DNA of 64,000 bases from Amycolatopsis anabasis (GTDB lineage Bacteria; Actinomycetota; Actinomycetes; Mycobacteriales; Pseudonocardiaceae). Shown here one piece after another: positions 57,446 to 64,000 of the stretch (its first letter is position 1; each line of letters begins with the position of its first letter). The DNA lies in the NCBI RefSeq assembly GCF_009765355.1, contig NZ_VTHK01000010.1:62001-126000 (forward strand). The letters run 5' to 3'. A model generated the notes under the pieces. It had not been told where the DNA came from and made no database searches. It saw only the letters and a list, made by a program, of their open reading frames with translations. The translations under genes were made by a program, and so were the position numbers.

Positions 57446-58462
57446 GTGTCCGAAACGACTTCCACCGCCGCGGCGTCCCGGATGGACAGGGAGACGCCAG
57501 ACCGGCCGCCGATCACGCACGTGCCGTTCTCGGCCACCCCGCTGCCGCCGCTCGACGAGCACGCGCCGCCCTGGCCGGGCGGGGTGGAGGAGGTCGGCGG
57601 GGTGCGGCTGCACGTCCGGCGCACGCCGGGGAACACCGAGGCCACCGCGGTCTACGTGCACGGGCTCGGCGGTTCGTCCACCAACTGGACCGATCTGGCC
57701 GCGCAGCTCGCGCCGTTCGCCCAGGGCGTCGCGGTGGACCTGCCCGGGTTCGGGTTCTCCGAGCCCGCGGACGGTTTCGACTTCTCGCTCGACGCGCACG
57801 CCGAGATCCTCGGCCGGTTCGTCACCGGTTTGGAGGCCGGGCCGGTGCATCTGGTGGGCAATTCGATGGGCGGCGCGGTCGCCCTGCTGCTCGCGGCGCG
57901 CAGGCCCGAGCTGGTGCGCACGCTGACCCTGGTGTCGCCCGCCATGCCGGACCGGCGGCCCGACCCCCGGAGGCTCTCCGATCCGCGGATGATGCTCGCC
58001 TACCTGCCCGTGGTGGGGCGCCGCGTCCGGCGCCAGCTCGCCGCGCTGGGGCCCCGGGAGCGCGCGTCGCAGGTGATCCGGCTGTGCTTCGCCGAGCCGG
58101 ACGCGTTCCCCGAGCACCGGCTGGCCGAACTGGCCGAGGAGGCCCAGGCCAGGGCCGGGCTCGCCTGGGCGACGCCCGCGCTCGCGCGCAGCACGTTCGG
58201 CATCTTCCGCACCTGGTTCACCGGGGGCGACGGATCGCTCTGGTCGGTGGCGCCGAAGGCGTCGATGCCGTCGCTCGTGGTGTGGGGGACCCAGGACCGG
58301 GTCATCTCGGTCCGCCGCGCCGCGCGCACGGCGAGCCTGCTCCCGCGGGGGCGGCTGCTCGTGCTGCCCCGGACCGGGCACGTGGCGCAGATGGAACGGC
58401 CGGTGACCGTGGCGAAGGCCGTCCTCGGCATGTGGGAGCGGTCGGCGACGCGCCGCTGGTAG
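57446..58462 (+). CDS. Alpha/beta hydrolase
   Basis: 338 residues from GTG at 57446 (ATG 57482 is an alternative). Fold signatures: VYVHGLGGSSTNWTDLAAQLAP, DLPGFGFSEP, nucleophile VGNSMGGAVALLLAARRPELVRTL, acid in VVWGTQDRVISV, and His in PRTGHVAQMERP. Resembles the 2-hydroxy-6-oxo-hepta-dienoate/esterase group. Substrate unknown; probably controlled by the divergent TetR protein. Confidence 0.87.
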   Translation: MSETTSTAAASRMDRETPDRPPITHVPFSATPLPPLDEHAPPWPGGVEEVGGVRLHVRRTPGNTEATAVYVHGLGGSSTNWTDLAAQLAPFAQGVAVDLPGFGFSEPADGFDFSLDAHAEILGRFVTGLEAGPVHLVGNSMGGAVALLLAARRPELVRTLTLVSPAMPDRRPDPRRLSDPRMMLAYLPVVGRRVRRQLAALGPRERASQVIRLCFAEPDAFPEHRLAELAEEAQARAGLAWATPALARSTFGIFRTWFTGGDGSLWSVAPKASMPSLVVWGTQDRVISVRRAARTASLLPRGRLLVLPRTGHVAQMERPVTVAKAVLGMWERSATRRW

Positions 58463-58554
58463 GCGGCGCGTTACGCCGACCGGGTGAAGGAATCGGTTGT
58501 GTGATGCGCCAGTCGCCGCGTGAACGACCGTCCGCATGTGGCACCCTGGGGTGC

Positions 58555-59694
58555 GTGAACCGGGTGACGCACGGCGCGCGAGGCGACGGTCAGCGGGCTC
58601 AGACCCCGCCGTTGCCCCGTCGTTCACCCCTGGCGCAGACGCCCGGCGGGACCGGGCAGTACCGGCCCAAGGCGTCCGTGCCGCGGGCCGTGCGGGCCCA
58701 CGAGGAGCGCTACCGGCCGGGGGCGCGCCGGACCTCCGCGGAGCCGCTCACCGCCTCCTGGCAGCCGAAGCAGGAGGACGACGAGGGCGCTCGAAGCCGC
58801 CCGCGCAAGAAGCGCGGGCTCGGCAGGCTCACCAAGGTCTACGGCTGGCGGGTCTACGCGCTGCCGGTGCTGGTCGTCCTGACCGCGCTGGTGGTGTTCC
58901 AGACCGCGACCAGCTCGCCGGAGACCGGTGACCAGCAGAACGCGGCGTCGGCGGGCGCCGCCGGCGCGGACGGCGGCCCGGTGGCGACCGAGAACCCCGC
59001 CCAGCCGGTCAACCTGAACATCCCGACCGCCGAACTGCCGGCGGGCGCCGACTTCACCCCCAAGGGCGCGGGGACCTACCGCGTCCTCCCGGTGCCGCCG
59101 GGCCTGGGCAAGAAGGTCGGCAAGGGCACCAAACGCGCGTACACGTACACGATCGAGGTGGAGAACGGGATCGACCCGGCCAGCTACGCCGGCGACGACG
59201 CGTTCGCCCGGGCCGTCGAGGGGATCCTGGCGAACCCGAAGGGGTGGACCGGTGGCAACAGCGGGATCTCGCTGCAGTGGGTGGACGGCAGCAAACCGGA
59301 CCCCGATTTCCGGGTGAGCCTGACCACACCGGAGACCGATCACCGGCCGGACGTCTGCGACTTCCAGATCAAGTACGAGGCGTCCTGTTACCGCCGGAGC
59401 TTCGAAAACCGCGTGGTGATCAATCTCGCGCGCTGGGTGCGCGGGGCCGCGGCGTTCGGCTCCGATCTGGGGTTGTACCGGCAGTACGCGATCAACCACG
59501 AGGTCGGGCACGCGCTGGGCAACGGTCACGTCGGCTGCGGGAAGGACGGCGACCCGGCGCCGGTGATGATGCAGCAGTCGTTCGGCGTCTCCAACGACTA
59601 CGTGGCGCAGCTGAACCAGGTCGATCCGACCAACTACGGCAAGGTCGCGGCGGACGGCAAGGTCTGCAAGCCGAACCCGTTCCCGAACCCCTAG
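58555..59694 (+). CDS. DUF3152 secreted/membrane-anchored zinc metalloprotease-like protein
   Basis: 379 residues from GTG at 58555; ATG 58504 would add 17 residues. Cytoplasmic Arg/Pro-rich N terminus (~100 residues), a transmembrane helix (VYALPVLVVLTALVVFQTATSS), a linker, then the DUF3152 domain with ATYTYTIEVENGID-like strands and HEVGHALGNGHVGCG, an HExxHxxxxxH zinc motif of metzincin type. CDFQIKYEASCYRR and VGCGKDG supply cysteines for disulfides. Matches Rv3207c and precedes moeZ as in mycobacteria. Peptidase activity has not, to my knowledge, been shown. Confidence 0.85.
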   Translation: MNRVTHGARGDGQRAQTPPLPRRSPLAQTPGGTGQYRPKASVPRAVRAHEERYRPGARRTSAEPLTASWQPKQEDDEGARSRPRKKRGLGRLTKVYGWRVYALPVLVVLTALVVFQTATSSPETGDQQNAASAGAAGADGGPVATENPAQPVNLNIPTAELPAGADFTPKGAGTYRVLPVPPGLGKKVGKGTKRAYTYTIEVENGIDPASYAGDDAFARAVEGILANPKGWTGGNSGISLQWVDGSKPDPDFRVSLTTPETDHRPDVCDFQIKYEASCYRRSFENRVVINLARWVRGAAAFGSDLGLYRQYAINHEVGHALGNGHVGCGKDGDPAPVMMQQSFGVSNDYVAQLNQVDPTNYGKVAADGKVCKPNPFPNP

Positions 59695-59837
59695 ATCTTT
59701 TCCTAGATCTTCCGCCGGGCGAATGCCCTGCGGATGGCGCTGGCTCCCAGTATGTGGACGCCGGGAAGGTCGGCTTGCCTGCGCGCGTTGTGGATACTGG
59801 GATGCGACGACGCGATCCGCGTGAGATGGAGGACCCG

Positions 59838-61016
59838 ATGTCAGGCACGCTGCCACCGCTCGTGGAGCCAGCCGCCGAGCTCACCAAGGAAGAGGTGGCC
59901 CGGTACAGCCGGCACCTGATCATCCCGGACGTCGGGATGACCGGGCAGAAGCGGTTGAAGAACGCGAAAGTGCTGGTGATCGGGGCTGGCGGCCTCGGCA
60001 GCCCGGCACTGCTCTACCTCGCCGCGGCCGGGGTGGGCACCCTCGGCATCGTGGACTTCGACGAGGTCGACGAGTCGAACCTGCAGCGCCAGGTGATCCA
60101 CGGCCAGTCCGACATCGGCAAGCTCAAGGCGGCCTCCGCGCAGGAGTCGATCGCCGAGGTGAACCCGTACGTCAAGGTCCACCTGCACACCGAGCGGCTG
60201 GACAGCACGAACGCGCTGAAGATCTTCGAGGGCTACGACCTGATCCTGGACGGCACGGACAACTTCGCCACCCGGTACCTGGTCAACGACGCCGCGGTGC
60301 TGCTGGGCAAGCCGTACGTGTGGGGTTCGATCTTCCGTTTCGAGGGCCAGGTCAGCGTGTTCTGGGAGGACGCGCCGAACGGCAAGGGCCTGAACTACCG
60401 CGACCTCTACCCCGAGCCCCCGCCGCCGGGGATGGTGCCGTCGTGCGCCGAGGGCGGCGTGCTCGGCGTGCTGTGCGCGTCGATCGGTTCGATCATGGTG
60501 ACCGAGGCGATCAAGCTCATCACCGGGATCGGCGAGCCGCTGCTCGGCCGGCTGATCAGCTACGACGCGCTGGAGATGCGCTACCGCGAGGTCAAGATCC
60601 GCAAGGACCCGGAGACGCCGAAGATCACCGAGCTGATCGACTACGAGGCGTTCTGCGGCGTGGTGTCCGACGAGGCGGCCCGCGCGGCGTCCGGCAGCAC
60701 GATCACCCCGGCGGAGCTGAAGGCCAAGTTCGACAACGACGAGGTCTTCGAGCTGATCGACGTCCGCGAACCGCACGAGTACGAGATCGTGAACATCAAG
60801 GGCGCCAAGCTGATCCCGAAGGACCGGATCCTCTCCGGCGAGGCGCTCGCGGAGTTGCCGCAGGACAAGCCGATCGTGCTGCACTGCAAATCGGGCGCGC
60901 GGTCGGCGGAAGCCCTGGCGGCACTGCACGCGGCGGGCTTCAAGGACGCCACCCACCTCGGCGGCGGGGTCCTCGCCTGGGCTCGCCAGATCGACCAGAG
61001 CCTGCCCACCTACTGA
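59838..61016 (+). CDS. moeZ: Adenylyltransferase/sulfurtransferase MoeZ (MoeB-rhodanese)
   Basis: 392 residues from ATG at 59838, six bases after GGAGG. ThiF/MoeB domain: RYSRHLIIPDVGMTGQKRLKNAKVLVIGAGGLGSPALLYLAAAGVGTLGIVDFDEVDESNLQRQ in parts, GTDNFATRYLVNDA. Rhodanese domain from ~290: DVREPHEYEIVNIKGAKLIPK and LHCKSGARSAEALAAL, with active-site Cys in HCKSG. The protein adenylates and thiolates small sulfur carriers (MoaD, CysO, ThiS) for molybdopterin and cysteine synthesis. Cognate with the molybdoenzyme gene at 62302. Confidence 0.92.
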   Translation: MSGTLPPLVEPAAELTKEEVARYSRHLIIPDVGMTGQKRLKNAKVLVIGAGGLGSPALLYLAAAGVGTLGIVDFDEVDESNLQRQVIHGQSDIGKLKAASAQESIAEVNPYVKVHLHTERLDSTNALKIFEGYDLILDGTDNFATRYLVNDAAVLLGKPYVWGSIFRFEGQVSVFWEDAPNGKGLNYRDLYPEPPPPGMVPSCAEGGVLGVLCASIGSIMVTEAIKLITGIGEPLLGRLISYDALEMRYREVKIRKDPETPKITELIDYEAFCGVVSDEAARAASGSTITPAELKAKFDNDEVFELIDVREPHEYEIVNIKGAKLIPKDRILSGEALAELPQDKPIVLHCKSGARSAEALAALHAAGFKDATHLGGGVLAWARQIDQSLPTY

Positions 61017-61031
61017 CCGGCTGACGGCGGC

Positions 61032-61109
61032 AGGAAGGGACCTTCGCTACGGCTCAACGGGAGCGGGGGACCTTTACTACGGTTGAACGGGAGTAAAGGT
61101 CCCCCGCTA
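61032..61109. repeat. 78-bp modular repeat (type A), after moeZ
   Basis: Units AGGAAGGGACCTTCGCTA (61032-61049), AGCGGGGGACCTTTACTA (61062-61079) and reverse AGTAAAGGTCCCCCGCTA (61092-61109). Spacers CGGCTCAACGGG and CGGTTGAACGGG match one another at 10 of 12 positions, so spacers are partly conserved. Followed by TTTTT at 61110-61115. Confidence 0.92.
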
Positions 61110-61131
61110 TTTTTTGGTGACCGGGTGCTGG

Positions 61132-61181
61132 GGGTCGTGAGTGGCCAGGCCGGTTAGAACCGGTCGGAACGCTCACGACCC
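61132..61181. terminator. Type B hairpin, after moeZ
   Basis: GGGTCGTGAG (61132-61141) pairs with CTCACGACCC (61172-61181); inner CCGGTT/AACCGG with a two-base loop (61150-61163). Here the flanking genes run in the same direction, so this copy cannot serve converging transcripts. Confidence 0.8.
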
Positions 61182-61299
61182 ACCCCACTCGGCGACCGTT
61201 CGCCGAACCCGTCGGTCCCGCGCGCCTGCCTGCCGCAAGCGTGAAAATCCTTGCGCCAGGACGCCAAAAAGTGTGCTCGGGCCGGTAACGTCCTGCGGC

Positions 61300-62100
61300 G
61301 TGTCCGCACCGCGCGAACGCCCGCCCGAGCACGTCTGCGCCGCGTTCGGCGTCCGGGCCGCCGACGCCGAGCCGATGCCGGGCGGCCTCGCCTGGCGCTG
61401 CGGTGCGGTCGTGCTGAAACCGGTGACGGACCGGGCCCGCGCGATGTTCGTCGCCCGCGTCCTCGAACGCGTCGACGTGCCCGGACTGCGGGTGGCCCGC
61501 CCGATCCGCGCCACCGACGGCCGCTGGATCCTCGCGGGCTGGGCGGCGAACCGGTATGTCACCGGATCGACCGAGCAGGGCCGGTTCGACGAGGTGGTGC
61601 TCGCGGCCGTCCGGCTGTCCCAGGCCGCCGTGGGACTGCCCCGGCCGTCCTACCGCGTCCCGGAGGACGATGTGGACGCGATCGCCGACCGGGTCGCCTG
61701 GGGCGAGCGGGAGGTGCCGCTCGACGAGACCAAGGGCGGGCGCTGGTTCGAGATCCTCGCCGCCGCGCGGCGGCCGATGCGGCAGCCGGATCAGGTGGTG
61801 CACGGCGACCTGTTCGGCACCGTGCTCTTCGACGGGGACGCGGCCCCGGGCATCGTCGACTTCAGCCCCTACTACCGCCCGGCCGAATGGGGCGCGGCGG
61901 TCGTCGCGGTGGACGCGCTCGCCTGGGGCGGCGCCGACATCGAACTGCTGCACCGGTGGGCGCACCTGCCGGAGTGGCCGCAGATGTTGTTGCGCGCCAT
62001 GCTGTTCCGGCTCGCCGCGAACGCGCTGAACCCGAAGTCGACCAAGGCCGCATTGGACGGTCTGCGCGCCGCCGCCCGCGAGGTCAGCGAATTCGTCTGA
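61300..62100 (+). CDS. TIGR02569-family kinase-like protein
   Basis: 266 residues from GTG at 61300; TAACGT nine bases before may be the -10 of a leaderless transcript. Resembles an aminoglycoside-phosphotransferase fold: DVPGLRVARPIRATDGRWILAGWAANRYVTG, catalytic loop VVHGDLFGTVLFDGDAAPGIVDFSPYYRPAEWGAAVVAVDALAWGG in parts (HGD-x-F and metal-binding DFSPY). This is the actinobacterial TIGR02569 group; counterpart Rv3205c lies next to moeB1/moeZ in mycobacteria. Substrate unknown. Confidence 0.85.
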   Translation: MSAPRERPPEHVCAAFGVRAADAEPMPGGLAWRCGAVVLKPVTDRARAMFVARVLERVDVPGLRVARPIRATDGRWILAGWAANRYVTGSTEQGRFDEVVLAAVRLSQAAVGLPRPSYRVPEDDVDAIADRVAWGEREVPLDETKGGRWFEILAAARRPMRQPDQVVHGDLFGTVLFDGDAAPGIVDFSPYYRPAEWGAAVVAVDALAWGGADIELLHRWAHLPEWPQMLLRAMLFRLAANALNPKSTKAALDGLRAAAREVSEFV

Positions 62101-62111
62101 TCGTTTCGGGA

Positions 62112-62147
62112 GAAAGTGCCGGTCAGCGGCTTGACCGCGGCACTTTC
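62112..62147 (+). terminator. Hairpin after the TIGR02569 gene
   Basis: GAAAGTGCCG (62112-62121) and CGGCACTTTC (62138-62147) pair exactly, extended inward by GTCA/TGAC; loop of six bases. It starts 11 bases after the stop and is well placed to end that transcript. Confidence 0.75.
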
Positions 62148-62217
62148 CCACCAAAGTGACCGGTCTGACGCAGGCGGGGGAGATCTCACCAGCCACCAGC
62201 CCGGACACCAGTGCAAT

Positions 62218-62233
62218 GTCAAACGCCTGAAAC
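62218..62233 (+). promoter_or_regulatory. Candidate GlnR box upstream of the nitrate-reductase-type gene
   Basis: GTCAA-ACGCCT-GAAAC matches the actinobacterial GlnR consensus gTnAC-N6-GaAAC at 9 of 10 specified positions (A for C at the fifth). It lies 69 bp before the GTG start. GlnR controls nitrogen assimilation, nitrate and nitrite reductase genes included, in streptomycetes and Amycolatopsis. Confidence 0.45.
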
Positions 62234-62301
62234 ATTCGGGCATTTCCAGGTAACACCGCCTCCTTACCGTCGACCCACGCCGACGCGAGAGGAGGCAGCA
62301 C

Positions 62302-64000
62302 GTGACGCTCACCGCGACCGCCCCTGCCACGGCCGTGGACACGCACTGTCCGTACTGCGCACTGCAATGCGGCATGAGCCTCACCCCGCGACCGGGAGAG
62401 ACTCAAGTCACACCAAGGGATTTCCCCGCGAACGCGGGCGGTCTGTGCCAGAAGGGCTGGACGTCGGCCGCCCTGCTCACCTCGCCCGCGCGGCTCACCA
62501 CCCCGCTGGTCCGCGTCGACGGCGAACTCCGGCCGTCCACCTGGGACACCGCGCTCGACCTCATCGCCCGCAAACTCACCGAGATCCAGGCGGCGCACGG
62601 GAAAGACGCGGCCGCCGTGTTCGGCGGCGGCGGGCTCACCAACGAAAAGGCTTACCTCCTCGGCAAATTCGCCCGGGTCGCGCTGCGCACCTCGCAGATC
62701 GACTACAACGGGCGGTTCTGCATGTCGTCGGCGGCGGCCGCCGGGAACAAGGCGTTCGGGATCGACCGCGGCCTCCCGTTCCCGCTCACCGATCTGGCCG
62801 AAGCGGACGCCGTGCTGCTCGTCGGCGCCAACCCGGCGGAGACCATGCCGCCGTTCGTCCAGCACCTGCGCGGCGCGACCGATGCGGGCGGGCTGATCGT
62901 CGTGGACCCGCGCCGCACGCCGACCGCCGAACAGGCGAGCCTGCACCTCGCCCCGGCGCCGGGCACGGATCTCGCGCTGGCCCTGGGAATCCTGCACGCC
63001 GTGGTCGCCGACGGGCTGTTCAACTGGTCCTATGTAGACACACGGACTCGCGGATTCGACGCGGTGTGGCGGATCGTGGCCCGGTGGTGGCCGGAACGCG
63101 TGGAACGGATCACCGGGGTCGCCGCCGCGGACCAGCGCCGGGTCGCCGCGAAACTGGCCCGGGCCCGCAACGCCTACGTGCTCACCGCGCGCGGCACCGA
63201 ACAGCACGCGAGCGGCGCGGACACGGTCAGCGCGTGGATCAATCTCGCGCTCGCGCTCGGCCTGCCGGGTCGCAAAGGATCCGGATTCGGCTGCCTGACC
63301 GGGCAGGGCAACGGCCAGGGCGGCCGCGAGCACGGGCAGAAGGCCGATCAGCTCCCCGGGTACCGCAAGATCGACGATCCGGCCGCCCGCGAGCACGTCG
63401 CGAACATCTGGGGTGTCGAGCCGGACGAACTGCCCGGTCCCGGTCGTTCCGCCTACGAACTGCTGGACGCGCTCGGCACCGAGGACGGTCCCCGCGCGCT
63501 GCTGGTGTTCGGCAGCAACGTCGTGGTTTCCGCGCCCCGCGCCGCGCATGTCGCCGAGCGACTGTCCACATTGGATCTCTTGGTGGTCGCCGATCTGGTG
63601 CTGTCCGAGACCGCGGCGCTCGCCGACGTCGTGCTCCCGGTCACCCAGTGGGCCGAGGAAGAGGGCACGATGACCAACCTGGAGGGCCGGATCCTCCTGC
63701 GCCGCCAGGCGATCCGGCCCCCGGCGGGCGTGCGCACCGATCTCGAGGTGCTGAACGGGCTGGCGATCCGGCTCGGCCAGCCCGCCGATCGCTTCCCCGT
63801 CGACGCGGAAACCGTGTTCACCGAACTGCGCGCGGCCTCCCGCGGCGGGCTCGCCGACTACTCCGGGATCAGCTACGAGCGGCTGCGCGCGGGCGAGGCG
63901 CTGCACTGGCCGGTGCCCGCCGAAACGCACCCCGGCACGCCGCGCCTGTTCCTGGACCGGTTCGCGCACGCCGACGGGCGGGCCCGGTTCGTCCCGGTCG
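62302..64000 (+). CDS. Molybdopterin oxidoreductase, assimilatory nitrate reductase-type (5' part, cut by window end)
   Basis: From GTG at 62302, preceded by AGAGGAGG; 566 codons are open to the window edge. N-terminal [4Fe-4S] site: Cys16, Cys19, Cys23 (HCPYCALQCGM) and Cys49 (GLCQKGW). The molybdopterin domain has NGRFCMSSAAAAGNKAFG, where Cys is the probable Mo ligand, then VDPRRTPTAEQASLHLAPAPGTDLALALG, GQGNGQGGREHGQKADQLPGY and WAEEEGTMTNLEGRILLRRQA. This combination is typical of NasA/NarB-like nitrate reductases; formate dehydrogenase is less likely. moeZ upstream supports cofactor supply. Confidence 0.85.
   Translation, partial: MTLTATAPATAVDTHCPYCALQCGMSLTPRPGETQVTPRDFPANAGGLCQKGWTSAALLTSPARLTTPLVRVDGELRPSTWDTALDLIARKLTEIQAAHGKDAAAVFGGGGLTNEKAYLLGKFARVALRTSQIDYNGRFCMSSAAAAGNKAFGIDRGLPFPLTDLAEADAVLLVGANPAETMPPFVQHLRGATDAGGLIVVDPRRTPTAEQASLHLAPAPGTDLALALGILHAVVADGLFNWSYVDTRTRGFDAVWRIVARWWPERVERITGVAAADQRRVAAKLARARNAYVLTARGTEQHASGADTVSAWINLALALGLPGRKGSGFGCLTGQGNGQGGREHGQKADQLPGYRKIDDPAAREHVANIWGVEPDELPGPGRSAYELLDALGTEDGPRALLVFGSNVVVSAPRAAHVAERLSTLDLLVVADLVLSETAALADVVLPVTQWAEEEGTMTNLEGRILLRRQAIRPPAGVRTDLEVLNGLAIRLGQPADRFPVDAETVFTELRAASRGGLADYSGISYERLRAGEALHWPVPAETHPGTPRLFLDRFAHADGRARFVPV

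Noticed and set aside
59746-59801. Inverted repeat CCCAGTAT/ATACTGGG before moeZ
   Set aside because: Eight-base arms with a 40-nt loop and no clear link to promoter or terminator; not strong enough to annotate.
61054-63969. 971-codon reverse frame opposite the TIGR02569 and nitrate-reductase-type genes
   Set aside because: Runs across repeats, terminator and two genes on the other strand; the sequence is typical of a GC-rich shadow.

Overview
The window is a high-GC (about 70% or more), gene-dense actinobacterial chromosome segment. Codon use, many GTG/TTG starts, leaderless-looking promoters, Scr1-type DUF5753/DUF397 genes, DUF3107, DUF3117, DUF3152 and DUF2332 proteins, and gpgS, sigE and sugABC together point to a Pseudonocardiaceae-type organism, most likely Amycolatopsis or a close relative (inference). 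No rRNA, tRNA, insertion sequence, prophage or CRISPR array was seen.

Layout. 0-2.2 kb: start of a secreted M4 metalloprotease (cut by the window edge), a duplicated palindromic intergenic segment and an XRE-TPR regulator. 2.2-10 kb: tandem LOG-family phosphoribohydrolases, a PlsC-type acyltransferase, glucosyl-3-phosphoglycerate synthase (gpgS), a DUF5753 protein without DNA-binding domain, an ABC-transporter remnant, a PadR/permease-prefix/DivIVA/SRPBCC/tag operon, an enoyl-CoA hydratase and DUF3117. 10-14.4 kb: leucyl aminopeptidase, a divergent LysR/MFS pair and an O-methyltransferase. 14.5-21.2 kb: envelope-stress block sigE-rseA-htrA-tatB facing mrp, DUF1003 and a PRC/MgtE-N/CBS protein. 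21-26.8 kb: an APH-like kinase, slipin, two DUF4190 proteins, an acyl-CoA dehydrogenase, an OmpA-like lipoprotein and a small membrane protein. 27-31.4 kb: the trehalose importer lpqY-sugA-sugB-sugC. 31.4-33.3 kb: an RHH/PIN toxin-antitoxin pair and an XRE-DUF5753/DUF397 pair. 33.4-42.7 kb: ParB-like protein, phosphoesterase, corA, MaoC hydratase, DUF2332, acyl-CoA synthetase, NUDIX, PH-domain protein, PHP phosphoesterase and marC. 43-62 kb: RecB-like nuclease, TetR, hydrolase, beta-propeller and DEAD-box helicase operon, MiaE-like ferritin-fold protein, DUF3107, an acyltransferase, two TetR-controlled loci (one with an AurF-like diiron oxygenase), the DUF3152 metalloprotease, moeZ and a TIGR02569 kinase-like protein. 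62.3 kb to the end: start of a molybdopterin nitrate-reductase-type subunit.

From general knowledge, 2-36 kb follows the order of the M. tuberculosis Rv1205-Rv1239c region (LOG, gpgS, tagA, DUF3117, sigE, rseA, htrA, tatB, mrp, MgtE-like, lpqY-sugABC, corA) and 43-62 kb follows Rv3202c-Rv3212, both with local insertions. The glgA/glgC genes expected between DUF3117 and sigE are absent, with pepA, LysR and MFS genes in their place.

The most unusual feature is a family of modular palindromic repeats. An 18-nt unit with a GGGACC/GGTCCC core recurs at a 30-nt period (18-nt unit plus 12-nt spacer). Five copies are exactly 78 bp with three units; one is a six-unit array of 177 bp. Three of these copies are followed about 21 bp later by a second conserved hairpin. 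One 78-bp copy lies in frame inside an MFS transporter gene and adds 26 codons to its central loop. A different-sequence element at 56.6 kb has the same 30-nt period.
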